From NCBI RefSeq assembly GCF_018215265.2, contig NZ_CP136562.1:1054001-1118000 (forward strand): a DNA stretch of 64,000 nucleotides, given 5' to 3'. The DNA is from Paenarthrobacter sp. GOM3. Its GTDB lineage: Bacteria > Actinomycetota > Actinomycetes > Actinomycetales > Micrococcaceae. The position numbers and the translations under genes were made by a program. Under the pieces are notes generated by a model, which saw only the letters and a list, made by a program, of their open reading frames with translations, did no database searches and was not told the DNA's origin. Numbering within the stretch: position 1 is the stretch's first letter; each line of letters starts with the position of its first letter. Positions 17,285-26,377 of the stretch are shown here, piece after piece.

Positions 17285-18457
17285 TCAGACAATCGCTGCG
17301 CCGAAGAGCAATCCCAATCCATAGGTGGCGGCAGCCGCTCCGAGGCCGATCGCAAGCTGCCGCAGGCCGCGGCTAAGCGGCGACGTTCCGGAAAGCAGGC
17401 CGACGACGGCGCCGGTCGCCAACAGTGCGATGCCCACCAGCACTCCGGCCACCATCAGGGCAGCAACGCCGGTCATGCCGAAGAGGAACGGCAGGATGGG
17501 GATGATGGCACCAGAAGCGAAGAAGCAGAAGCTGGACAACGCTGCGCCCCAGGCTGAGCCTACGGATTCGTGCTCGTCCGCTGCCGGCTTTTCGGGTTGC
17601 AGGGAGAGGCTGGGATCGCAATCGCAGCTGAACAACCCCATGCGTTCGGCAGCGCGGTGCTCGGCGGCTTCCTGGGTCATGCCCCGGGCCAGGTACACCA
17701 GGACCAGTTCGTTGTGCTCAATGTCCAGGGAAGGCGCCGCGGTGAGCGTAGCCTGTGTCGGGAGGGTGGCGTTGAGCAATTCCCGTTGCGACCGCACCGA
17801 GACGTATTCGCCGGCGCCCATGGAGAGGGCTCCGGCCAGCAATCCTGCCACGCCACTCATCAGCACCACGGGGCTGGGCACTCCGGTGGCGGCCATGCCC
17901 ATGACTAGGGAGAGGTTGCTGACCAGGCCGTCGTTGGCGCCGAAAACTGCGGCGCGGAAGGTGCCGGACAACCTGTTCCGGCCACGGGTGGCGAGCCCGC
18001 GGACTACTTCTTCATGGATCTGCTCATCTGCCACCATGGCAGGTGTCGCGGCCGGTTCGGTGCCGTAGGGGGAGCGGCCTTCGGCCCGCTGCGCCAACGC
18101 GAGCACGAACACCGAGCCGAAGTTGCGGGCCAGGAAACCCAGGAGCTGGCTGCGGCCGGACGCCGCCTTGGGCATTCCTGCGTGCTCCCCAAGGAGCTTG
18201 AGCCAGTGGGCTTCGTGCCTGCCTTCGGCCTCGGCCAAGGCCAGGAGGATCTGGCGTTCTTCGCCGTCCCGGCGTTGGGCGAGTTCCCGGTAGACGGCGG
18301 CTTCGGCCCGTTCGTCTGCCAGGTATTGCCGCCAACGCCGGATGTCCGAGGACGTCGGTGCGGTTTGCGGCGCTCCGGCATTTTGGGGGGCTTCGGTTTC
18401 GTGGATGGGGTCCGGAGCGGGGCTCGACGAACCGTGGGATTCCTGGTGCTGTTGCAC
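17285..18457 (-). CDS. Ferritin-like/VIT1 fusion (MbfA-type iron/manganese transporter)
   Basis: This 390-residue protein fuses two domains. A ferritin/rubrerythrin-like four-helix domain (about 38-170) has iron ligands visible as E78-x-x-H81 in EAEGRHEAHW. A C-terminal VIT1/CCC1 membrane domain (about 185-390) has five hydrophobic helices, with FGANDGLVSNLSLV and GALSMGAGEYVSVRSQ at the metal pathway. In MbfA of alphaproteobacteria this layout exports iron and protects from peroxide stress; transfer of that role here is inference. The long N-terminus is low complexity. Monocistronic. Confidence 0.88.
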   Translation of the reverse strand: MQQHQESHGSSSPAPDPIHETEAPQNAGAPQTAPTSSDIRRWRQYLADERAEAAVYRELAQRRDGEERQILLALAEAEGRHEAHWLKLLGEHAGMPKAASGRSQLLGFLARNFGSVFVLALAQRAEGRSPYGTEPAATPAMVADEQIHEEVVRGLATRGRNRLSGTFRAAVFGANDGLVSNLSLVMGMAATGVPSPVVLMSGVAGLLAGALSMGAGEYVSVRSQRELLNATLPTQATLTAAPSLDIEHNELVLVYLARGMTQEAAEHRAAERMGLFSCDCDPSLSLQPEKPAADEHESVGSAWGAALSSFCFFASGAIIPILPFLFGMTGVAALMVAGVLVGIALLATGAVVGLLSGTSPLSRGLRQLAIGLGAAAATYGLGLLFGAAIV

Positions 18458-18683
18458 TTTTTCTCCTGTGCTGGGTGGGGTAGTTGCGGCCCCATTGCAC
18501 GCCCCACACTACCGCTAATTCCCGGGGTTTTTTGGCTGGTATTCCTCAACCGGAATGTTCGGTGCACCTTAATTTCCGCCCCTTGACCGGTCCGTGGGCC
18601 GGTGCTCAGATGGAATGACAGGGGCGGGGTCTCCCGCACGAGGTCATCGGGCCGTTCGCGGCCCATGGGACGGAGGTTGCATC

Positions 18684-18875
18684 ATGAACACCACCGAATC
18701 ACACGCCAACTACCCGGAGCGGGCAACCGTGGAGTCCGACCCGGCCTACGACTACGCAGAAGACCAGGAAGTGGACGAAGCCTGGGTGGAGGAAGTGGAC
18801 GCACCGGAGGATGACGAACGGGTGGTCCCGATTGATGAAACCGACGACTTCCGGGAGGAAGACGCAGAGGATTAG
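18684..18875 (+). CDS. Small acidic protein, function unknown
   Basis: The 63-residue protein starts at ATG 18684 with a strong GGAGG site 7 nt upstream. It is extremely acidic (nearly 40% Asp/Glu) with no hydrophobic segment, so it is probably soluble and disordered. It is divergent from the ferritin-VIT1 gene across 226 bp. No family was recognised. The clear ribosome site and coding-like composition support a real gene. Confidence 0.6.
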   Translation: MNTTESHANYPERATVESDPAYDYAEDQEVDEAWVEEVDAPEDDERVVPIDETDDFREEDAED

Positions 18876-19303
18876 GCAGGTCGCTCCGGAAAAGTGAAGT
18901 GTCTCGCCAGCCCCCTTGGCTTCCCGACGGCGGCAACGGTCACCGTCAGCGTCCCTGACGCTGCGCACCATTGGGTAGGGCGGACGGCCTGCCCAAGCGC
19001 ACGGGCAATCACCTGTGGATCGGGGTGCAGCAATGTCACGCTCTTCGCCCCGGCCAGAAGGGTGACGGTCCCCAGATAGAGGTCGACGGCGGGTATCACC
19101 GCGACCGTGCCGGCTGCGGCTTCGGCGGGGGTACCGGTTGTTTTGGCTGAGGGGGTTTGGGCGCCGGGTGCCGGCGGGTTGAAGGCTTGGCTGCTGTCGG
19201 CTTGGTACGGCAAGGTACGTCTCCTTGGGGGGAGTGCTCTTGCCCGCTCGGTTGTCTTTGGTCCGGGGCGGGCCGCTTCCTCATCCGAACCACCCGTGAA
19301 CAT
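18872..19303 (-). CDS. Hypothetical protein
   Basis: A possible 143-residue gene from ATG 19303. The N-terminal half is proline/alanine-rich and disordered. The C-terminal 70 residues look folded (VAVIPAVDLYLGTVTLLAG, then a PDPQVIARALGQAV helix). The frame extends to 19465, but that extension would run through the 21-bp inverted repeat at 19381-19441, so the shorter start is preferred. It overlaps the acidic protein stop by 4 nt, tail to tail. No family was recognised and it may not be expressed. Confidence 0.4.
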   Translation of the reverse strand: MFTGGSDEEAARPGPKTTERARALPPRRRTLPYQADSSQAFNPPAPGAQTPSAKTTGTPAEAAAGTVAVIPAVDLYLGTVTLLAGAKSVTLLHPDPQVIARALGQAVRPTQWCAASGTLTVTVAAVGKPRGLARHFTFPERPA

Positions 19304-19380
19304 GGGGTTGGTGTGTGGCCAGTCGGAGCTTGGCACCACATCTCTTGAAGCTGGCACCACCCTATCGCACGCGCGCTCTC

Positions 19381-19441
19381 GTTGTGGGGCCTGCTCCGCA
19401 GGGTTAGGTGGGGTCTTAGTCTGCAGAGCAGGCCCCACAAC
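19381..19441. repeat. REP-like palindrome, 21-bp arms (TTGTGGGGCCTGCT)
   Basis: Left arm 19381-19401 and right arm 19421-19441 are inverted copies with one mismatch, separated by 19 nt. The outer 14 bp recur as an inverted pair at 28128-28186, so this belongs to a dispersed family rather than being a simple terminator. Confidence 0.8.
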
Positions 19442-19465
19442 GTGTACCTGCCGGGGACACACCAA

Positions 19466-19498
19466 CGGCGACGCTCCCCGATAAGGGGAGCGCCGCCG
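19466..19498. terminator. Terminator hairpin at the end of the symporter gene
   Basis: A 14-bp stem (CGGCGACGCTCCCC with one mismatch in its partner) and 5-nt loop. T-rich sequence follows on the plus strand (TTGCTTTGTTTTG). It sits 40 bp past the symporter stop. Confidence 0.6.
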
Positions 19499-19537
19499 TC
19501 GGGCGTTGCTTTGTTTTGTTTGTCCTGCGTGTTCGGG

Positions 19538-21079
19538 TTAGTTGGCCCTGTTGGAGCTGACCGGGTGTGCTTCGATCGGCAGTTCGTCGGCGATCGCGCC
19601 AGCCACTCGCTTGTCCCAGGCGGCCCGGACTGCGGGGTCGGTGCGCGGGGTGAGGAGCGAGATGACCACGTAAGCGACGAACGAGGCGGCGAGGCCGTAG
19701 TAGATGGGTTCGTTTGCGTAGACGCCGTCCTCGCTCGGGATGACTCCGGTTGCGAACATGATCAGCAGGGCCAGTGTCAGCACGGAGCCAACTGCCATGG
19801 ACCATGCAGCAGCGATGCCGGTTCCGCGCTTCCAGACAAGGCCGCCGAGGATCGCGACCAGGAGGCCGCCCACCAGGATGTCGTAGGCGATGGTGAGGGC
19901 TACCACCACGTCCTGCGCGGCCATGGAGATCAGGACCGCAACGATGCCCAGGCCCAGGACCCAGTAACGGTTGGCCTTGACGTCGTGCTCGGGGTTTTCC
20001 GTGTCATCGGTGTTGATGGTCTTGCCGAACCAGCTGGCCACGAACGGGACGACGTCGGCGCGGGCAACCGTTGCGGCGGCGATCAGGGCGCCGGAGGCGG
20101 TGGACATCATGGCGGCGACAGCCGCGGCCATCACCAGGCCACCGATGCCGACGGGGAGGATGTGGGTTGCCACCTCGGCGTACACAACGTCCTTACCGAG
20201 GTTTGCGACGTCGATATCCGGCAGTGCCACGCGGGCTGCGAGACCAATGAATGCGCCGGCGATGCCGTAGAGGATGCAGTAGACACCGGCCGTGGCGCCG
20301 CCCCAGCGTGCAACCGTGGGGGTCTTGGCGGTGAAGACGCGCTGCCAGATGTCCTGGCCGATCAGGAGGCCCAAGGTGTAGACGACGAAGTACGTGATGA
20401 TGGTCTGAGTGCCGATGCCGTCGATCTGGAAGAAGCTGTCTTCGAGGCGCCCACGGATGCCGTCCATGCCGCCGGCAGCGTTCATGACGAACGGAAGCAT
20501 CAGGAAGAAGATGCCCACGGTCTTGATGATGAACTGCACCTGGTCGGCCAGGGTGATGGACCACATGCCACCGATGGTTGAGTAGACCAGCACGATTGCG
20601 CCGCCAACAGCGATTGCCATCCAGCGTTCCCAGTCGAAGAGCACAACGAAGATGGTGGCGTAGGCGCCGGTGGACGTAGCGCACAGCATCAGCGTGTACG
20701 CGAGCATCACGATTCCGGACGTCTGTGTGGCCTTGCTGCCGTAGCGGAGGCTGAGCATCTGGGAGACGGTGTAGATCTTCAAGCGCTGGATGGTGCCCGC
20801 GAAGAGCAGGCTCAGCAGCAGCACACCGGCGCCGATGGCCACGACGAGCCACATACCGGAAATGCCGAATTTGTAGCCCAGGCCGACGCCGCCGACGGTG
20901 GATGCGCCACCGAGGACCACCGCGGCCATGGTGCCTGTGTAAAGGAAGGGGCCAAGGCGGCGGCCGGCCACCAGGAAGTCGCTGTTGTTCTTGGTGCGGG
21001 ACTTGCCCCACCAGCCGAACGCCAGCATGGCGAGCAGGTACACCACCACGATTGCGATGTTAATAGCCGAAGATTCCAT
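19538..21079 (-). CDS. Sodium:solute symporter family protein
   Basis: This is a 513-residue SSS-family carrier with about 13 transmembrane helices. ATG 21079 is preferred over an upstream in-frame GTG because AAGGA lies 7 nt before it. Family features include an early WWGKSRTKNNSDFLVAGR motif, GGASTVGGVGLGYKFG in TM2, and YSTIGGMWSITLADQVQF around the sodium-site helices. It is divergent from an XRE-cupin regulator with multiple TGTTG half-sites in between. Together with the nearby ureohydrolase this suggests uptake of a polyamine, amine or guanidino compound; the substrate is inferred. Confidence 0.9.
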   Translation of the reverse strand: MESSAINIAIVVVYLLAMLAFGWWGKSRTKNNSDFLVAGRRLGPFLYTGTMAAVVLGGASTVGGVGLGYKFGISGMWLVVAIGAGVLLLSLLFAGTIQRLKIYTVSQMLSLRYGSKATQTSGIVMLAYTLMLCATSTGAYATIFVVLFDWERWMAIAVGGAIVLVYSTIGGMWSITLADQVQFIIKTVGIFFLMLPFVMNAAGGMDGIRGRLEDSFFQIDGIGTQTIITYFVVYTLGLLIGQDIWQRVFTAKTPTVARWGGATAGVYCILYGIAGAFIGLAARVALPDIDVANLGKDVVYAEVATHILPVGIGGLVMAAAVAAMMSTASGALIAAATVARADVVPFVASWFGKTINTDDTENPEHDVKANRYWVLGLGIVAVLISMAAQDVVVALTIAYDILVGGLLVAILGGLVWKRGTGIAAAWSMAVGSVLTLALLIMFATGVIPSEDGVYANEPIYYGLAASFVAYVVISLLTPRTDPAVRAAWDKRVAGAIADELPIEAHPVSSNRAN

Positions 21080-21176
21080 GAACGGTCCTTGGAGCTGATG
21101 CACGGAGGTTGGGGATTTCGACGATACTCCTGCGAAGGGTCGAAGTCTCCGTGCTGACGATTGGAGATTGGGGGAG

Positions 21177-21225
21177 GTGTTGTATGCCTCACAGACAACA
21201 CTTGTTGCCTCTGAGGATATGTTGT
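21177..21225. promoter_or_regulatory. Cluster of GTTGT/ACAAC half-sites in the symporter/regulator divergent promoter
   Basis: GTGTTGT (21177-21183) and ACAACAC (21195-21201) form a perfect inverted repeat. It overlaps CAACA-CT-TGTTG (21196-21207), and another TGTTGT is at 21220-21225. A similar AGTTGT-AA-ACAACT lies before the ureohydrolase gene. The adjacent XRE-cupin protein is the likely binder. Confidence 0.5.
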
Positions 21226-21346
21226 GATCGGAGTAACAGTCAAGATGCTTAAGACATGCTTCCGTCGTTTCTGGCTCCCGTTTTGCGCGATCCGGCTACT
21301 ATTGCTCCAATGACAGGGCCACATGACAGGCCTGAAAGGTTCGTGA

Positions 21347-21922
21347 ATGAAGGCTCTACCCGTTGAACCAAGCAACGTTCCTGTTGCCATCGGTTCCAGA
21401 ATCCGCGCAGCCCGGCAAGCGCAGCGCCTCACCATCGAGCAAGTAGCGGATGCTACAGGTCTCACCAAAGGGTTCCTTAGCCGTGTGGAGCGGGACCTGA
21501 CATCGCCGTCGGTCGCGTCCCTTGTCACCCTGTGCCAGGTTCTGTCCGTCTCCGTAGGGGATTTGTTCGCGGCGCCGGAAACCCACCTGACAAAGCGCGA
21601 CGACGGCCCCCGCATCTCCCTGGGTGGCCAGGGGATAGTGGAACGCCTGTTGACTGCGCGCTCCGAGCGCCGCCTGCAGATCCTGCAGGCCACCATCGAA
21701 CCCCGCGGCCGCGGCGAGAACGAGCTGTACGCGGTGGATTGCGATGTGGATGTCCTGCATGTGATTAAGGGCCGGATCAAACTCATCCTGACCAATGAGG
21801 AATACGACCTCGCAGAAGGCGATACGCTCTCCTTCCCGGGCCGGGAACCCCACACCTGGATCAACCCCACGGACGAAACCGTCGAAGTGCTCTGGGTGCT
21901 GGTTCCGGCCGCGAGCCGGTAG
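21347..21922 (+). CDS. XRE family regulator with C-terminal cupin domain (PuuR-like architecture)
   Basis: This is a 191-residue transcription factor. It has a helix-turn-helix at about residues 24-45 (TIEQVADATGLTKGFLSRVE) and a linker, then a cupin_2 effector domain with FPGREPHTWINP near the C-terminus. The same architecture and length occur in PuuR, the repressor of putrescine use in E. coli, and in other amine/amino-acid regulators. It is divergent from the sodium-solute symporter. Shared half-sites upstream of the symporter and ureohydrolase suggest a small regulon. The ligand is unknown. Confidence 0.9.
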   Translation: MKALPVEPSNVPVAIGSRIRAARQAQRLTIEQVADATGLTKGFLSRVERDLTSPSVASLVTLCQVLSVSVGDLFAAPETHLTKRDDGPRISLGGQGIVERLLTARSERRLQILQATIEPRGRGENELYAVDCDVDVLHVIKGRIKLILTNEEYDLAEGDTLSFPGREPHTWINPTDETVEVLWVLVPAASR

Positions 21923-22010
21923 TTTCATCCAATGCGCTCCTTCCCGGTTGTCTCGCTTCCGGGGGGTTCTCGGTGGTCCTTTGCCCTGTATTTCCGGGGT
22001 TTGCTTGGAC

Positions 22011-22853
22011 TTAATTGCTGACCAACCGGGGAGGAGCGTTGCGCCGCCGTTCCAGCACTGCCCGGATTTCCGCTATGACCCGGCCCGGTTCGTACCAGAT
22101 GGCCTCCGGCGGGTAGCGGAGGACGGAGAATCCCTTAAGCGTGGACGCGTTGTTGCGGAACAGATCCCGACGCAGAGCTGACCGGTCCGCATGGAAAGCG
22201 AAGCCATCCACCTCGACAATGAGCACTCCTTCGATCAGGAAATCCACGCGGCCGATGCCCGGGAGTTGCACTTGAGCATCGTAGGCAATGCCATGGCTTT
22301 TTAGGAGGTGTTGGGTATCGACTTCCACGATGGACTCGGCGCGTAGGTCGAGTTCTTGAAGTATCAGCAGTGATGGGCGGGATTTGTGGGCGCTGAGTTC
22401 GTCCCGCAGCAAGGCCAACGGGACTCCGCGAAGCCGGACAGCCGAAACTGCCATCGCTGCTGCGGCATTGGGTTGGAGGCACCCCAGTGAGTGAATCACC
22501 GCATCCTCGACGCTTGCGAGCGGAAGTGCTGGATCGGCGTCGAACCTTATGGTCCGGTGCCGCACGAACCCTGATCCGTGGCCGTGATCGCAAGCCAAAT
22601 GGTGTTGTTCGGGCGGGTCCCTAAGCCACAGGCCGTAGTAGCTGGCTGCGCTGGCGCACGTAACTTTGGCGTTGTTCCGGATTGCCGTGGCAAATTCCGG
22701 CTTGCAGCCCTTGAGCATGAAGACGCCGCGCCGAGGTTGCTTGGCTCCCTGTTCTGGCAGCCGGGAAATTTCCGTGCGTGAGTAGCCTGCGGCCAGAAGT
22801 TGCCTGGTGCGGGCAACCCCTCCGATTGTCTGTAAGTACTGGATGGCGTCCAT
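22011..22853 (-). CDS. DUF559-type endonuclease-fold protein with AbiEi-like N-terminus
   Basis: This is a 280-residue protein. The first 50 residues (GGVARTRQLLAAGYSRTEI) resemble the winged-helix of AbiEi/DUF4095-type antitoxin domains. The C-terminal 100 residues show the Vsr-like PD-(D/E)xK fold of DUF559: VDFLIEGVLIVEVDG, FHADR, RRDLFRNN, GFSVLRYPPEAIW. Such two-domain proteins are common and multi-copy in actinobacteria, and their role is unsettled. No toxin partner lies next to it. Standing alone between the regulator and a repeat region, it may be a mobile or accessory gene. Confidence 0.75.
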   Translation of the reverse strand: MDAIQYLQTIGGVARTRQLLAAGYSRTEISRLPEQGAKQPRRGVFMLKGCKPEFATAIRNNAKVTCASAASYYGLWLRDPPEQHHLACDHGHGSGFVRHRTIRFDADPALPLASVEDAVIHSLGCLQPNAAAAMAVSAVRLRGVPLALLRDELSAHKSRPSLLILQELDLRAESIVEVDTQHLLKSHGIAYDAQVQLPGIGRVDFLIEGVLIVEVDGFAFHADRSALRRDLFRNNASTLKGFSVLRYPPEAIWYEPGRVIAEIRAVLERRRNAPPRLVSN

Positions 22854-22942
22854 CCAGCCAGTCCAGCGGGCTCGAGGGGCATTGGGAATGCGGGAATCGC
22901 CGCATGTGGGAAACGTGGGCGGCTGTCCGGATGGTTGTGCCG

Positions 22943-23117
22943 GCGTTCCTCCCCGTTTGGACCAATCCGCAGCTGCGTTCCTCCCCGTTTGCTTTGACCC
23001 AGGAGGCCCAAGGCCCCAGGGCGGGGCGCGGAAACCCGGGATCTACGCGTGCCCTTGCCGCCAGCAACTGGGGAGGAGCGCGGCGGAGGCGCCGCCAACT
23101 GGGGAGGAACGCGGCGG
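22943..23117. repeat. Two pairs of direct repeats in mutual inversion
   Basis: GCGTTCCTCCCCGTTTG occurs exactly at 22943-22959 and 22975-22991. A 22-bp repeat beginning CAACTGGGGAGGA occurs at 23065-23086 and 23096-23117 with one mismatch. The second pair is nearly the reverse complement of the first (about 15 of 17 positions). It lies in the 272-bp gap between the DUF559 gene start and the permease gene end. Confidence 0.75.
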
Positions 23118-23125
23118 TGGAAGGG

Positions 23126-25099
23126 CTAGCCCACGTGGACCCAGGGCCGGCGGGTGATGTCCGGTTCCGCTTCCCGCAGCACTTCCCGCGTTACCGGCGC
23201 GATTTCGCCCTCGCCGAAGAACAGGAACTTGCTCAGGTTGGAGATCGGATTTCCCTCGGTCCAGCGGAAGTAGATGTGCGGCATGAAGCCGGTGACGTCG
23301 CGGATGTGCAGCAAGACCGCGGCCAGGGTATTGGGCACGTTGTTGCTGTGCACTTCCAGGATCTTGAAGCCGTGCCTCTCCTTGCCCACCACCTGCAGTT
23401 CCTGCTCAAAGTCGGAGCTGTCGTCCACGATGATCTCAATGAACACTGCGTCGCAGTCGACGGGAAGGTGGTTTGCCTGCTGGGCGTGCTGGAGCTTCTC
23501 CTTGTAACGGCTGGCGCTCAGGTGCTTGGGTTCGTGGGCGATGATCCGGACCGGCCCCTCGGCGTGGTTCGCCGTGAACTCCAACGCTTTCTCATCCAGT
23601 TTGATGTGCGTGGCCCGTAGTTCGAACGCACGGCGCATGCGGGAGATGAAGCTGACCACCATGATGCCCAGGATGAAGAGGGCTGCGATTTTCAGGCCGT
23701 CCGGGCGTTCGATGGAGTTGACCACCGTGGTGTAGACGAAGACCAGGGAGATGATGCCGAAGCCGATGAACTGTGCCCGCTGCTTCTTGCGCCGTGCCGA
23801 AAGGGTCACCGCGATGGAAGCGGAGGTGATCAGGACAAGGACGCCGGTGGCATATGCCCCACCCTGGGCATTGACGTCGGCCTGGAAAATGATGGTCACA
23901 ATGAAGGCGATCACGGTGAAGACCAGGACCAAAGGGCGAAGAGCCCGGGCCCATGCGGGAGCCATTCCGTAGCGGGGAAGGTAGCGCGGGACGAGGTTGA
24001 GCAAGCCTGCCATGGCGGATGCGCCGGCGAACCAGAGGATCGCGATGGTGCTGATGTCGTAGACCGTTCCGAAGCCGTCGCCAAGGAACTTGTGGGCGAG
24101 GTAGGCAAGTGCGCGGCCTTCGGCTTTGCCCCCGGCTTCGAATTCGGCCGCCGGGATAAGCATCACCGTAGTGAAGCTGGAGGTAATCAGGAAAGAGCTC
24201 ATGATGATGGCGGCTGTGGTCAGGAGCCGATGGGCGCCCTTGATCCGTCCGGCGGGATTGGCTTCAGTATCGGATGGGTGACCCTTGATCTGCGGCATGA
24301 CGGCTACGCCGGTCTCGAAGCCGGACAGGCCCAGGGCGAGCCGCGGGAAGACCAGGAGCGCCAGGGCAACCATCATGATGGGGTCGCCGTGCGACGTTGT
24401 CAGTGCTGTCCACCAGTCGGTGATGACGTGTGCCTCGGTGAAGACGTGCCCCAGGGAAATGGTGATCACTACCAGGTTCAGTGCCAGGAACGCGGCTACC
24501 AGGACGACGGCGACGTTGATGGCCTCTTTGAAGCCGCGAAGGAAGACCACGCCCAAACCTGCAATCAGTGCCAAGGTAATGACGACGTGCTGCCCCTCGA
24601 GGAAGTCCGGGGCGAACGGGTTTTCGATGAGGTGGGCCGTGGCGTCGGCCGCGGACAGGGTGATGGTGATCATGAAGTCGGTGGCAGCGAAGCCCAGGAG
24701 CGCCAGGACGAAGAGCTTGCCGCTCCAGCGGGGGAGGAGGCGCTCCAGCATGGCAATGGAACCTTCACCACGGGGGCTTTCCTTCGCAACCCTCCGATAT
24801 ACGGGCAGGGCGCCGGCCAGGGTTGCGACAACCAGGAGCAGCGTTGCCAGCGGGGAGAGCAGGCCTGCCGCCAAAGCGGCGATGGCGGGCTGGTAGCCGA
24901 GCGTGGAGAAGTAATCCAGGCCGGTGAGGCACATGACCTTCCACCAGGCCTGCGGCTTGTGCGACTCCGAAGGGCGGCCGTGGGGGCCTTGCCGCTTGCC
25001 TGAGGTGTCCGGCATTCCTTCCAGCAGCCAGGGTTTGAGCTTGAAGGAATTTTTTGGCCGGTTGGCCGGATCGGCCGGAGGCCTCGACAGGGTGGTCAC
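23126..25099 (-). CDS. APC superfamily permease with C-terminal cytosolic domain
   Basis: This is a 657-residue protein. After a 50-residue hydrophilic N-terminus, [20 protein letters not shown] opens the first transmembrane helix. About 12 helices follow to about residue 475, including [17 protein letters not shown], typical of APC transporters. The last 180 residues form a soluble alpha/beta domain ([35 protein letters not shown]) that probably gates or regulates transport. Annotated homologues are usually called amino-acid transporters; potassium transport is also possible for large APC proteins with such tails. Divergent from the ureohydrolase. Confidence 0.82.
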   Translation of the reverse strand: MTTLSRPPADPANRPKNSFKLKPWLLEGMPDTSGKRQGPHGRPSESHKPQAWWKVMCLTGLDYFSTLGYQPAIAALAAGLLSPLATLLLVVATLAGALPVYRRVAKESPRGEGSIAMLERLLPRWSGKLFVLALLGFAATDFMITITLSAADATAHLIENPFAPDFLEGQHVVITLALIAGLGVVFLRGFKEAINVAVVLVAAFLALNLVVITISLGHVFTEAHVITDWWTALTTSHGDPIMMVALALLVFPRLALGLSGFETGVAVMPQIKGHPSDTEANPAGRIKGAHRLLTTAAIIMSSFLITSSFTTVMLIPAAEFEAGGKAEGRALAYLAHKFLGDGFGTVYDISTIAILWFAGASAMAGLLNLVPRYLPRYGMAPAWARALRPLVLVFTVIAFIVTIIFQADVNAQGGAYATGVLVLITSASIAVTLSARRKKQRAQFIGFGIISLVFVYTTVVNSIERPDGLKIAALFILGIMVVSFISRMRRAFELRATHIKLDEKALEFTANHAEGPVRIIAHEPKHLSASRYKEKLQHAQQANHLPVDCDAVFIEIIVDDSSDFEQELQVVGKERHGFKILEVHSNNVPNTLAAVLLHIRDVTGFMPHIYFRWTEGNPISNLSKFLFFGEGEIAPVTREVLREAEPDITRRPWVHVG

Positions 25100-25220
25100 G
25101 GTGTCCTTTCGCGCAGCACGGTGCTGCTCCCGGTCGAGCGTAGGACCGCCTTCGACGCCGGCACCCCCGTTTTTATGGAATCTTTACGCCCGCTGTGATG
25201 GGCGTCTCACGTCTTCCGAA

Positions 25221-25234
25221 AGTTGTAAACAACT
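25221..25234. promoter_or_regulatory. Operator-like AGTTGT-AA-ACAACT before the ureohydrolase gene
   Basis: A 6-bp perfect inverted repeat with a 2-nt centre, 82 bp upstream of the TTG start. Its GTTGT/ACAAC halves match those in the symporter/XRE-cupin divergent promoter. TATGAT at 25260-25265 is a possible -10. Confidence 0.5.
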
Positions 25235-25315
25235 GATGCTTATTAGGCAACTTCGAGTGTATGATGGGTGTCACAGTCACTGATTCACCCCCGATCCACT
25301 AAGGAGTGGCGCATT

Positions 25316-26377
25316 TTGGAAGAGCTCCGTATTGAGGCCAACGGCAACCTTGGTCCCATCGATTCGTCCCGCATCCCGCGCTATGCCGGTGCCGCCACCT
25401 ATGCCCGCCTGCCCCGCCTTGACCAGGTCGCCAAGGCTGACGTCACTGTTGTGGGCGTTCCCTTCGACTCAGGCGTCTCGTACCGCCCGGGCGCGCGCTT
25501 CGGCGCCAACCACGTTCGTGAGGCCAGCCGCCTGCTGCGCCCTTACAACCCTGCGTGGGATGTCAGCCCGTTTGAAAACATCCAGGTCGCCGACGCTGGC
25601 GACATGGCCGTGAACCCCTTCAACATCAACGAGGCGATCGAGACCATCCAGCAGAACGCCCTGGACCTCACCGCCAACGGCAGCAAGCTGGTTACCCTCG
25701 GTGGCGACCACACCATTGCCCTGCCGCTGCTCCGTGCCGCGGCCGAGCGCGCCGGTGAACCCATCGCCATGCTCCACTTCGACGCACACCTGGATACCTG
25801 GGACACGTACTTCGGTGCGGAGTACACCCACGGCACCCCGTTCCGCCGTGCCGTGGAAGAAGGCATCCTGGACACGGAAGCCATTAGCCACGTGGGTACC
25901 CGCGGTCCGCTTTACGGCAAGAAGGACCTCGACGACGACCACCGCTTCGGGTTCGGAATCGTCACCTCCGCAGACGTCTACTACCAGGGCGTCCTGGAAA
26001 CGGTCGCGAAGATTCGTGACCGCATCGGCAACCGTCCCTTGTACATCTCCGTGGACATTGACGTCTTGGATCCCGCACACGCACCTGGCACCGGCACTCC
26101 CGAGGCCGGCGGGATCAGCAGCCGTGAACTCCTCGAAATCATCCGGGGTTTCCGCGGAATGAACCTTGTTGGCGCGGACATCGTCGAAGTTGCTCCCGCC
26201 TACGACCATGCCGAGATCACCGGTGTTGCCGGCAGCCACGTCGCCTACGAGCTCGTCACCCTGATGGCAGACAACGCCGTCGAAGGCGATCGGCTGGGCG
26301 CCCCCAACGGCTACGCGCAGCAGGCACTCGGCGCCCGCATCGAGGAACTCGCAAAAGCCTCGGGGGACCAGCGATGA
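25316..26377 (+). CDS. speB: Agmatinase-family ureohydrolase
   Basis: This manganese-dependent enzyme hydrolyses a guanidino group to urea and an amine. All metal ligands are visible: H132 (GGDH), D156, H158 and D160 (FDAHLDTW), and D247/D249 (SVDIDVLDP). TTG 25316 is chosen because AAGGAG lies 9 nt upstream; an in-frame GTG at 25268 has no ribosome site. That gives 353 residues, usual for the family. Overlap of 4 nt with the TPP-enzyme gene means coupled translation. Agmatine is the default substrate, but guanidinobutyrate fits the context better if the partner is a 2-ketoarginine decarboxylase. Substrate remains inference. Confidence 0.9.
   Translation: MEELRIEANGNLGPIDSSRIPRYAGAATYARLPRLDQVAKADVTVVGVPFDSGVSYRPGARFGANHVREASRLLRPYNPAWDVSPFENIQVADAGDMAVNPFNINEAIETIQQNALDLTANGSKLVTLGGDHTIALPLLRAAAERAGEPIAMLHFDAHLDTWDTYFGAEYTHGTPFRRAVEEGILDTEAISHVGTRGPLYGKKDLDDDHRFGFGIVTSADVYYQGVLETVAKIRDRIGNRPLYISVDIDVLDPAHAPGTGTPEAGGISSRELLEIIRGFRGMNLVGADIVEVAPAYDHAEITGVAGSHVAYELVTLMADNAVEGDRLGAPNGYAQQALGARIEELAKASGDQR

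Noticed and set aside
18872..19465. Longer version of the hypothetical gene starting at 19465
   Set aside because: The extension would be encoded by the 21-bp inverted repeat element and shows no folded sequence; the ATG at 19303 is more sensible.
19382..20581. Plus-strand frame of 399 codons over the symporter gene
   Set aside because: It is antisense to a clear 13-helix symporter and its translation is Asp/Gly/Val-rich filler.
22011..22853. AbiE-type toxin-antitoxin system
   Set aside because: The N-terminus is AbiEi-like, but the C-terminus is DUF559 and there is no adjacent AbiEii nucleotidyltransferase.
25140..25315. Guanidine riboswitch upstream of the ureohydrolase
   Set aside because: Only a short ACGCCC/GGGCGT hairpin and an operator-like palindrome are seen; the conserved guanidine aptamer motifs could not be found.
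25268..25315. GTG start for the ureohydrolase at 25268
   Set aside because: No ribosome-binding site precedes it, while TTG 25316 has AAGGAG at good spacing and gives the usual family length.
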